DNA from: Christensenellaceae bacterium
GTDB lineage: Bacteria > Bacillota > Clostridia > Christensenellales > UBA1242
Length of the DNA stretch: 37,091 bases
NCBI GenBank assembly: GCA_031256235.1
Contig: JAIRQZ010000030.1
Coordinates: 1 to 37,091 of the forward strand
Reading direction: 5' to 3'
The stretch's first letter is position 1. Every line of letters starts with the position of its first letter. Made by a program: the position numbers and the translations under genes. A model generated the notes under the pieces. That model searched no databases. It was given only the letters and a program-made list of their open reading frames with translations, and was not told the DNA's origin. This document shows positions 15,872-22,999 of the stretch, in pieces.

Positions 15872-16637
15872 ACTTCAATACAAATACGTGCGGACAAGTG
15901 GTAAAATCCTGCACGACACTTTTAAGGTACTTGAAAAACACTTGTTGCCAGGCGTGACCACAATGGAACTTGATAAAATTGCCGAAGATTACATTATGTC
16001 AAAAGGTGGCGAACCCGCATTCAAAGGACACCAAGGTTACAAGTACACTATTTGTGCCTCTGTGAACGAAGAAAGCATCCACGGCATGCCGTCAAAAAGT
16101 AAAAGCCTTAACACGGGCGACATTATAAGTTTGGATATCGGCGTCCGTTACCCTAAAGGCGACCGCCTTTCGATGTGCACCGATGCGGCGCGAACTATGC
16201 CTGTCGGCGAAATAAGCAAGGAAGCCACTGACCTTATAAACATTACCCGACAAAGTTTTGATGTCGGGGTAAAAGGCCTTAAGGCAGGTGACAAGGTAAA
16301 AACCATAGGCCAAAGAATCGAAAAATTTGTTAATGGCCGATACGGCATCATTGATAACTACTTTGGCCATGGTATAGGCCAAACCATACACGAGGGCGTT
16401 CTTATCCCGAACTTTGATGTCGATAAAAAGAATCTTTCGGCGCGTGTGGTTGAATTGACCAACATGAGTGTCCAAGAGGGCGACATAATTTGTATCGAAC
16501 CTATGCTTAACTGTGGTACCAAAGATGTCCGTGTTGCAAAAGACGGTTGGACGGTTATAACGGCGGACGGCAAACTTGCGGCTCACCACGAAAATACCCT
16601 AATAATAACAAAAAGTGGTGTTGAAATTATCACGTAA
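15855..16637 (+). CDS. map: Methionine aminopeptidase, type I
   Basis: This enzyme removes the N-terminal methionine of new proteins. All five metal ligands are recognisable: Asp in SLDIGV, Asp in CTDAARTMPVG, His in GHGIGQTIHE, Glu in ICIEPML and Glu in AAHHENTLII. The 260-residue length fits type I. The ATG at 15855 gives the standard MAKHTELQYKYVRTSGKI start and has GGAG upstream; it lies within the end of adk. It closes the superoperon; infA, rpmJ, rpsM, rpsK, rpsD, rpoA and rplQ, which often follow, are absent here. Confidence 0.96.
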   Translation: MAKHTELQYKYVRTSGKILHDTFKVLEKHLLPGVTTMELDKIAEDYIMSKGGEPAFKGHQGYKYTICASVNEESIHGMPSKSKSLNTGDIISLDIGVRYPKGDRLSMCTDAARTMPVGEISKEATDLINITRQSFDVGVKGLKAGDKVKTIGQRIEKFVNGRYGIIDNYFGHGIGQTIHEGVLIPNFDVDKKNLSARVVELTNMSVQEGDIICIEPMLNCGTKDVRVAKDGWTVITADGKLAAHHENTLIITKSGVEIIT

Positions 16638-16697
16638 AAAGTGCTTGACAGACAAAAAAAAAAAATGCAAGATATTAAACAGTAAAAAGGAGTTCAA

Positions 16698-17135
16698 ATG
16701 AAAACAAAAAGAAAAAGTTTAAAAGACATGGGGCCGTCGGAAAAATCATTGTACTACAGGAAAAACGCTTCAGGTTTTTCTATCGGTGTTGGAGTAATAA
16801 CATTAATTGCGGCGCCACTTTTGCCACTTATTCTTGGGGTTCCATACAAGGATGCGTTTATTGATATTGCAATATCATGTGCCCTTGGCGTGGCATTCCT
16901 TATTTTGGGCATTCTTTTTTTGAAAAAAGATTCCGAATTGTTGGCGAAAATTATGATTGGGTTTTTTGCTTTATATGTAGTTGAAAAAGTCTATCAAATT
17001 ATTGTATCATACAACATGTCTGTTATAATTTGGCTTGTATTCGCTATTATGCAGATTACTTACCTTGTCCAATACTTACGCATAAGAAAAATTGTAAAAG
17101 AGTCGGAACCTGTCAAGACCGAAACTATTAACTAA
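16698..17135 (+). CDS. Unknown membrane protein with about four helices
   Basis: I do not recognise this 145-residue protein. A basic N-terminus (MKTKRKSLKDMGPSEKSLYYRK) is followed by about four hydrophobic stretches, roughly residues 27-47, 52-74, 83-100 and 104-126, and a charged tail. AAAAGGAG precedes the ATG. TTGACA at 16645-16650 suggests its own promoter, but the best -10 (GATATT) is 20 bases away. It is more AT-rich than the operon before it. It sits where the alpha-operon genes often continue, so it may mark a rearrangement boundary. Confidence 0.75.
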   Translation: MKTKRKSLKDMGPSEKSLYYRKNASGFSIGVGVITLIAAPLLPLILGVPYKDAFIDIAISCALGVAFLILGILFLKKDSELLAKIMIGFFALYVVEKVYQIIVSYNMSVIIWLVFAIMQITYLVQYLRIRKIVKESEPVKTETIN

Positions 17136-17216
17136 AACTGGTTTTATTATTCATAAATAGATTAATATGGGTATCCATATAAATAAATTATCGATTATTT
17201 GTCAATAATCACTTGA

Positions 17217-17459
17217 ATGAAAAAAGTGGCTCTTTCTATTGATTCGGTCAGAAGCAAGGTAAAAGAACTTATAGGCAAAAATATAAACATGCAAGTTTGT
17301 CGCGGGCGCAAGCAGGTCAAGCGGTACAAAGGGGTTGTCGAGCGGACTTTCCCAAGCGTCTTTGTTGTGCGCTTGACCGAGGGCGATACCCCAGTGCTTT
17401 CATTGTCTTATTCTTATAATGATATTGTGTGTGGGGAAGTAATAATAAACGAAGCCTAG
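17217..17459 (+). CDS. veg: Veg family protein
   Basis: This 80-residue protein matches the Veg family of Bacillota: ALSIDSVRSKVKELIGKNI at the start, then GRKQVKRYKGVVERTFPSVFVV, and SLSYSYNDIVCGEV at the end. In Bacillus subtilis Veg is strongly expressed and stimulates biofilm formation. The ATG at 17217 has no Shine-Dalgarno sequence; AATAAT ends eight bases before it and a perfect 7-bp hairpin (GATTATT/AATAATC) covers that site, but no good -35 is visible, so its promoter is unclear. It is followed by the SPOCS-LysM gene. Confidence 0.9.
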   Translation: MKKVALSIDSVRSKVKELIGKNINMQVCRGRKQVKRYKGVVERTFPSVFVVRLTEGDTPVLSLSYSYNDIVCGEVIINEA

Positions 17460-17489
17460 ACATATTTATGTTGTACGGAGGTTTCAAAA

Positions 17490-19034
17490 ATGGAAACAGT
17501 ACACGGCAAATACGAACAAAAGAGTCTTGTCACCGTCGCGAACACGCAAACTCGCGTTCCTGTGAAGATGGAACTTGCAAATCCGGCCAAAAAAATCTTG
17601 ACCACAACTGCAAAGTGCTTTGTAACCGGAGTCGAGCGCAAAGACGCCGACATACGCGTCAATGGCAAAACGGTCACGCAGGTGATTTTTATCGACGAGT
17701 TTGGAGCCTATAACAGCGAAGAACGCGCCGACGAATTCTCGGAAAGATTCACACCTAAAAATGCCGAAACGATTCAAATCGTATCTCCGATGGCGGTAAT
17801 CATACAAACCGTCGCACCAAAGTTGCAAAAAGGCGAAACCGACCTTATTGCTGGGCTTTCAACCGAACACGTAATCAATATCGCGCTTACAGGCCTTAAG
17901 GGTAACGAAATCTCTTATGTTCGGGAACTTTCTGGCGACGTTGAATCCGTCGGGACACAAACTTCGGTTGCCTCTTGGGGTGCCACTTTTTTTGAAAAGT
18001 TCGATATAGGTGAAACTTTAACCCTTGATTCAAACGTCGAAGGCATACTTTGCACCGACCTTTCCGTACATATCCGCGACATAAATGTGGCCAACGAACG
18101 CTTTACAATCAAAGGCGTAGCAAGTGTAAATGCCTCGGTCGTGCGTAATGTCGAGGGCGCCCAAAGCGTGGCAACCGCACAATACGATTTTGATTTTGCA
18201 AAATCATTCAATAAAAAAGACGTCACAGACCGCGACATCATTTGTGGTAATGTCCTTGTGTCCAACGTCGGAATCAAGGTCGAAAGCCTTGCACACCCAT
18301 CGCTTACCGTCGAGGCTGAACTTATTTTCACAGGTCATTCTATTGTTCGCCACGAAATTAACATGATAAAAGACGCATTCAGTTGCGATAACAACCTTGA
18401 CTTTACCCATACCACCGTGAACGATGTAGCCATAACAGGCTCGCAACAAAACATCGTCGCCGATGTAGAAGGCAATGTATCAATGCCCGAAGGCTCGCCT
18501 TTTATCGGCAAAGTATTGCTTGCAAGCATGCCGATTATCGGTAGCATCAATGTCAAACCCACCGACGATAAGACTATTGTCGAGGGCGTATTGACCACCA
18601 ACATTATTTACGAGTGCGAGGAGCATCATGTTTATTCCCACGTTGCTGAAGTACCTTTTGCCGTGACTTGCAAGATTGACAACTGTACAGCCAAGCACAA
18701 CATCAACGTCGCTTTGACCCCTCTTTCATGCAATGTCAAGGCTAGGCGAGGTAAAGAACTTCTTGTTGACGCACGCCTTGGTGCCAATGTGGTAGCAAGT
18801 TCTAACAACAGCGTCAAAGTCGCATCCAATGTTCAAATTGGCAAAGCAAGACCCGCCGAAGACCACGCAATCACGATTCACATCGCTGATGCCAAAGAAA
18901 CCCTTTGGGACATCGCAAAACGTGCAAGCATTCCAACCGCAGAAGTTATCCGCCAAAACCCAAGCGTAGCAAATGGCATAAACGAGGGAGACCGCATCGT
19001 AATGTACCGCCGTGCGCGAGCCATATCTCAATGA
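17490..19034 (+). CDS. SPOCS (DUF3794) and LysM domain protein
   Basis: This 514-residue protein belongs to the DUF3794/SPOCS family of Clostridia, repeated beta-rich domains seen in spore-coat and cell-surface proteins such as SipL. SPOCS-like units fill roughly residues 30-440, with the recurring pattern of GxxxIxxxY and KGxxxV strands. A LysM peptidoglycan-binding domain ends the chain (HIADAKETLWDIAKRASIPT, QNPSVANGINEGDRIVMY). No signal peptide is visible, as in SipL. GGAGG precedes the ATG. Its partner genes (veg before, spoIIR after) fit an envelope or sporulation context. Family assignment is firm, exact function is not. Confidence 0.85.
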   Translation: METVHGKYEQKSLVTVANTQTRVPVKMELANPAKKILTTTAKCFVTGVERKDADIRVNGKTVTQVIFIDEFGAYNSEERADEFSERFTPKNAETIQIVSPMAVIIQTVAPKLQKGETDLIAGLSTEHVINIALTGLKGNEISYVRELSGDVESVGTQTSVASWGATFFEKFDIGETLTLDSNVEGILCTDLSVHIRDINVANERFTIKGVASVNASVVRNVEGAQSVATAQYDFDFAKSFNKKDVTDRDIICGNVLVSNVGIKVESLAHPSLTVEAELIFTGHSIVRHEINMIKDAFSCDNNLDFTHTTVNDVAITGSQQNIVADVEGNVSMPEGSPFIGKVLLASMPIIGSINVKPTDDKTIVEGVLTTNIIYECEEHHVYSHVAEVPFAVTCKIDNCTAKHNINVALTPLSCNVKARRGKELLVDARLGANVVASSNNSVKVASNVQIGKARPAEDHAITIHIADAKETLWDIAKRASIPTAEVIRQNPSVANGINEGDRIVMYRRARAISQ

Positions 19035-19061
19035 TTGATTCCGAACATATTTGGCTATAAT
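19035..19061 (+). promoter_or_regulatory. spoIIR promoter, predicted leaderless
   Basis: A perfect TATAAT (19056-19061) with TTGATT 15 bases upstream. The predicted start, seven bases after the -10, is the G of the GTG at 19068. Confidence 0.6.
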
Positions 19062-19067
19062 CTACAT

Positions 19068-19607
19068 GTGAAATTTATCCTTACTGGCATTACAATCCTT
19101 GCAACTGTCGCAATCTTTGCGCTTGCAGGCGTGGGCTTTGACACAATGAAAAAAAGCCAACAAGAGTTCTTGCGCCTCCATGTGCGCGCCAACAGCAACA
19201 GTCAGGCTGACCAAGCCGCCAAACAACTTATCCGTCAAAGCGTCGTTAACGAATTGACTCCGATTCTTTACGACGTAAAAGATAAACAAGAGGCCATGTA
19301 CCGATTACGCGACAACCTTGGTCGTATTCAAACCGTAGCCGACAGCGTGCTTCAAAAAAGCGGCTTTACGTATACCGCACACGTAGGCATCAAAAGCGAA
19401 TTCTTTCCGACGCGTTCGTATACAACCGCCGACGCAAACTTAACTTTGCCCGAAGGCCTGTACGATGCGTTAATACTGGAACTTGGCGAAGGGGCGGGGG
19501 ATAACTGGTGGTGCGTGGTCTATCCGCCCTTGTGCTTCTTGGAAAACAACATCGGAGGCAAAGACGGCATCCATTATCGTTCTAAAATACTTGAATGGCT
19601 TAAATAG
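19068..19607 (+). CDS. spoIIR: Stage II sporulation protein R
   Basis: SpoIIR is the secreted signal that activates SpoIIGA and so sigma-E in the mother cell of spore formers. The 179-residue protein has an N-terminal hydrophobic export segment, the LRLHVRANSNSQADQAAKQ motif, and the C-terminal GEGAGDNWWCVVYPPLCFLEN block that marks the family. I use GTG 19068 rather than TTG 19035, because the TATAAT lies in the intervening codons and the shorter form places the export signal right at the N-terminus. It starts 33 bases after the SPOCS-LysM gene. Whether this lineage sporulates cannot be judged from this gene alone. Confidence 0.9.
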   Translation: MKFILTGITILATVAIFALAGVGFDTMKKSQQEFLRLHVRANSNSQADQAAKQLIRQSVVNELTPILYDVKDKQEAMYRLRDNLGRIQTVADSVLQKSGFTYTAHVGIKSEFFPTRSYTTADANLTLPEGLYDALILELGEGAGDNWWCVVYPPLCFLENNIGGKDGIHYRSKILEWLK

Positions 19608-19618
19608 GCAAATAGTTC

Positions 19619-19647
19619 TTGACTTTTTCATATATTTATGTTAAGAT
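19619..19647 (+). promoter_or_regulatory. Promoter of the coiled-coil gene
   Basis: TTGACT (19619-19624), 17 bases, TAAGAT (19642-19647). A leader of about 37 bases with a GGAG leads to the ATG at 19691. Confidence 0.6.
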
Positions 19648-19690
19648 GTAAAATTAATGTTTAAAACAGTGAAATTGGAGACCAAATAAT

Positions 19691-22006
19691 ATGAATACAG
19701 TCGAAATTCTTCTTGCTGTGGGCGGCATACTGATTCTAGTATTTATCGTAGCGGCCATCCTCTATTATTTACAAAATAATGTGCGTGTGAAAAACGCAAA
19801 GCCCGAAGTTGACGAGTTTCAACGTCGCAATGATTCGCGCGACATAAAGGTCTTGGATGTCTCGGCCGAGACCGCCAAATACAACGCCCACCAACCGCCA
19901 AAAGACGAAATCGCCGCCCTTGAAGCAATACAGATTGAAGACAAAAGGACCGCCAAAGAAGCCCACAAGGCCGAAAAGAAAGCCGAGAAAGAGGCTCATC
20001 GCCAAGAGAAAGAAGCCTACAAGGCCGAAAAGGAAGCCAAGGAGGCAGAAAAAGAGGCCGAACGCGAAGCCGCGAAGGAGGCTGCTCGTGCCGAAAAAGA
20101 AGCAATAAGGTTGGCCGATGAAGCCGCGCGAGAAGAGGCAAAGGCCACCGAGTCTTCGGACTTGTTGGACTTGTTTTCCGACAAAATCAACGACAGAGCC
20201 GATGAATCCAAAAACGGCGACTTTTCTTTTGAATCCTTTATGGAAAGAAAAGAAGATATACGCAACGAAGTAAGCCGTCGCGACGAAAAGCGTGCAGAAA
20301 AAGAACGCGAAAAACATGAGCGCGAAGCACAACGTGAAGCCGAACGATTGGCGCGTGAGCAGGAACGTGAATCCCGTCGCAAAGAGCGCGAAACTCCGTC
20401 GGTATTCATGGATAATGAAACCCCTGGCGATAACCTTTTCGCGTCTTTCGGCTTTGGCCAAGAACCCACCGCCGCTGCGGCTGTAAAAAAGGACCCTGAC
20501 ATGTTCGGCTCTTTCTTTAAAGATGAAGTAGAGAAAGAAGAATTTACCGAAAATGCAGAGCGCGGTGCGACTATTGAAGACCTGCAACGCCAAAAAGAAC
20601 AATATGAAAAAGAATTGAGTGACCAGTACAATAAAAACCACCTTGACGCAACCGCAATGCAAGAAACCCTTGCCCAACGCGAGGCTGCCGAGCGCAAACT
20701 TAAAGATGAATACGACGCATACAAGGCTTCAATCGAGGGTGAAAAGGAAGAACTTGAACGCAAAAACCGTGAACTTTTCGAAAAGTTGCGCGAAGCCGAA
20801 ATGAAGGCTCATACAGCGCAACTCGCTGCCGCAGCAAACACGGCCGCAAATACATCCACGAACACCTCTGCAAGTACGCTTGATATGGAAGCCGAACGCG
20901 CCCGCATCGCGGCACAACTTCGTCAGGAATACGACCAAAACGAAAAGTTGCTGTCCGATAAATACATGCAATTGCGCTCCGAATTGCAACGCGAAACGGC
21001 GGCCTTGGCTGAAAAGAGCGATGCCGTAAGGCGTGAAATGGAAGAGGTCCAACGTCAAAAAGAACTTGCAACCCAACAGTCGAATGACCAAACCACGGAT
21101 TTCGAGTTGGAAAAAGAACTTCTTGAAAAGCGTTTCAATGACGAGAAAGACCGTCTTGAACGTGAAAAGGCTCGCCTCGAGGAAGAAAATGCCCGCCTTG
21201 AAGAGGAACAACAGGCCGAACGTGCGCGCTTACAAACCGAAAATTCTCGTTTGAAAAACGAACTTATGTCGGCACCCGACCAGGTCAAAACTATCGTTGA
21301 AACTGTTGTTGATACGGCGGAAATGGATCGCATGAAAGCCAAACTTCAACGCGAATACGAAGAAAACGAACGTGCTTTGCGCGAAAAATACGAGACAATG
21401 CAAGACCAACTTCGCCAAAACGAGCATGCAATGGAATTGCACCGTCGCGAACTTGAGAAAAAAGAAGAAATGATTACAATCGAATCACAGCGCCTTGTCC
21501 AAGAAACCACCGAATTCAACGCAATGATGACCGAACGTAGTTACACGGCGGAAGAGCGTAACCGCTTCCTCGAGGATTACTATTCTAGGACCGAGGAATT
21601 GCGCAACCGTCTTAAGTCCAACGAAAAGGCAATTCGCCAAAACAACCGCGAATTTGTACCACTTCGTCGCATAAAAGACACACTTGAACGCGATATGAAA
21701 TTGCTCCGCAAACGTGAAGCCATGGTTGCGAAACAACAAGTTCTTGTGTACGGTGTCAACAATATTTCTACACTTGACCCCGAACGCGTCAAAAAACTTG
21801 AGCAAGACGTCCAACAACTTACAGGTCTTCAACAATCTGTCGCAAACTGCGAAGATATTTTGGCTAAAAACAAAGACCGTTATCCGACACTTGCTAACCT
21901 TGACCGCGTCCTTAAGGAACAAAACAAGCAACTTGTCAAAGACCTTGACGAAGTGCAAAAGGCTATAGAGTTCTTTGAAAATTATGTCCCTGGCAATAAA
22001 AAATAA
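19691..22006 (+). CDS. Large coiled-coil protein with an N-terminal membrane anchor
   Basis: I do not recognise this 771-residue protein. Residues 5-27 (VEILLAVGGILILVFIVAAI) form one membrane helix; nearly all the rest is charged and helical. Residues 75-155 are a dense Glu/Lys/Ala/Arg run with repeated KEAxKAEKEAKEAE. After a less regular stretch, long coiled coils run from about residue 290 to 570 and on to the end, broken by an Ala/Thr/Asn linker near 380. The C-terminal 100 residues are less charged and may fold. The layout resembles cytoplasmic filament or envelope-spacing proteins anchored by one end, such as EzrA-like or KfrA-like proteins, but no homology is claimed. Confidence 0.8.
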   Translation: MNTVEILLAVGGILILVFIVAAILYYLQNNVRVKNAKPEVDEFQRRNDSRDIKVLDVSAETAKYNAHQPPKDEIAALEAIQIEDKRTAKEAHKAEKKAEKEAHRQEKEAYKAEKEAKEAEKEAEREAAKEAARAEKEAIRLADEAAREEAKATESSDLLDLFSDKINDRADESKNGDFSFESFMERKEDIRNEVSRRDEKRAEKEREKHEREAQREAERLAREQERESRRKERETPSVFMDNETPGDNLFASFGFGQEPTAAAAVKKDPDMFGSFFKDEVEKEEFTENAERGATIEDLQRQKEQYEKELSDQYNKNHLDATAMQETLAQREAAERKLKDEYDAYKASIEGEKEELERKNRELFEKLREAEMKAHTAQLAAAANTAANTSTNTSASTLDMEAERARIAAQLRQEYDQNEKLLSDKYMQLRSELQRETAALAEKSDAVRREMEEVQRQKELATQQSNDQTTDFELEKELLEKRFNDEKDRLEREKARLEEENARLEEEQQAERARLQTENSRLKNELMSAPDQVKTIVETVVDTAEMDRMKAKLQREYEENERALREKYETMQDQLRQNEHAMELHRRELEKKEEMITIESQRLVQETTEFNAMMTERSYTAEERNRFLEDYYSRTEELRNRLKSNEKAIRQNNREFVPLRRIKDTLERDMKLLRKREAMVAKQQVLVYGVNNISTLDPERVKKLEQDVQQLTGLQQSVANCEDILAKNKDRYPTLANLDRVLKEQNKQLVKDLDEVQKAIEFFENYVPGNKK

Positions 22007-22958
22007 GTTTATTTCGTTTTCAATTTTGCGCATAGGTATGTGTGTTTTATTGTGCATATTCGTAGTCTTTTTGGCGGTCATGGGGCAAACATTGTTTTAT
22101 TTTTACTTTGGCTCGGGCAATCATTTTGTTTATTATAAAAACAACTTGGCGGTTCACTTCGTCGATGTCGGCCACGGGGATTGCATCATTGCGCAACTGC
22201 CCGACGGCAAGGTCGCGGTAATCGACGGTGGTTCGGACTATTACTGGAATCGTGTCAACAATTATATAAGAACCCGCATCCGCCCCAAACATAAACGCAT
22301 AGATTACGTAATAAATACACACGCGCACAGCGACCACCTTGACGGGCTTAATCATATCAAGGCTACGTACACTGTGGGCACATTTATTAATGGTGAAAAT
22401 TGTGATTCATTCGCAAGCATCACGGAATACTTTTACCGCATTCAAGTTTTCAAAGGCAGTTCAAACAGCAGTGATAAGAACGAGGCCTCACTTATCGTTA
22501 CAATCGAATATGCCTCCCAAGTCTTTGTAATCACGGGAGACGCTGGATATATGGCTGAATTGGATTTTATTACAAGCCCGTCCGCTTCCGCAATTTTCGG
22601 CGACGGCAGGGCAGACATGCTTACAACGTATCTTAAAGTTGGGCATCACGGCTCGCAAACAAGCACAAGTACGTTTCTCCTTGATTTTATAAAGCCCAAA
22701 GTGGCCATAGTGTCGGTTGGCACACTGTATAACTTGCCAAGCAGTATCACAATGGGGATTCTTGACGCATACGACGTCGAAACATATTTGACCCGCGATT
22801 CAAGCCACATTGTTGTGCGTTGCGACGGCAATGATATAAAAATGTTCTTCGCCTTCGATAATCCACCCGACTTAACTGCCATATGGGGCGTGGTATTCGT
22901 CGCGGTCATTGTTTTGTGCTTCATAGACCTTAAAAAAACACAACATATAGTGGTATAA
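21984..22958 (+). CDS. ComEC-like metallo-beta-lactamase-fold protein, membrane-anchored
   Basis: This protein of about 324 residues resembles the stand-alone metallo-beta-lactamase domain of ComEC. The core begins with VHFVDVGHGDCIIAQLPDGK and VIDGG, followed by the metal motif NTHAHSDHLDGL, then ITGDAGY and KVGHHGS. One membrane helix precedes the core (about residues 10-38) and another ends the chain (about 298-316). In ComEC this domain is thought to degrade the non-transported DNA strand; nuclease activity here is inference. The ATG at 21984 lies within the preceding gene; a TTG three codons earlier is possible. All metal ligands appear intact. It lacks the ComEC channel. Confidence 0.85.
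   Translation: MSLAIKNKFISFSILRIGMCVLLCIFVVFLAVMGQTLFYFYFGSGNHFVYYKNNLAVHFVDVGHGDCIIAQLPDGKVAVIDGGSDYYWNRVNNYIRTRIRPKHKRIDYVINTHAHSDHLDGLNHIKATYTVGTFINGENCDSFASITEYFYRIQVFKGSSNSSDKNEASLIVTIEYASQVFVITGDAGYMAELDFITSPSASAIFGDGRADMLTTYLKVGHHGSQTSTSTFLLDFIKPKVAIVSVGTLYNLPSSITMGILDAYDVETYLTRDSSHIVVRCDGNDIKMFFAFDNPPDLTAIWGVVFVAVIVLCFIDLKKTQHIVV
22938..22953 (+). promoter_or_regulatory. NrdR box, upstream copy
   Basis: Matches the NrdR consensus ACACwAtATaTwGTGt at 14 of 16 positions. It overlaps the end of the preceding gene. NrdR represses ribonucleotide reductase genes in response to (d)ATP. Confidence 0.6.
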
Positions 22959-22963
22959 AATCG

Positions 22964-22992
22964 TTGACATACTACAGATTGTAATGTATATA
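22964..22992 (+). promoter_or_regulatory. nrdD promoter, predicted leaderless
   Basis: Perfect TTGACA (22964-22969), 17 bases, TATATA (22987-22992). The nrdD ATG at 23000 is eight bases beyond it and no Shine-Dalgarno sequence is present. Confidence 0.75.
22969..22984 (+). promoter_or_regulatory. NrdR box, downstream copy
   Basis: A weaker match (11 of 16) exactly 31 bases, three helical turns, from the first box, as in known tandem NrdR operators. It lies between -35 and -10, where binding would block the polymerase. Confidence 0.45.
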
Positions 22993-22999
22993 CTTTAAT

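Noticed and set aside
17136-17160. AAAAC-TG-GTTTT as a terminator after the unknown membrane protein
   Set aside because: A two-base loop is too tight and the stem has little GC; not credible as a terminator.
19769-20763. Two long minus-strand frames opposite the coiled-coil gene
   Set aside because: They mirror the Glu/Lys/Ala repeats (giving Phe/Leu- or Ser-rich products) and lack start signals.
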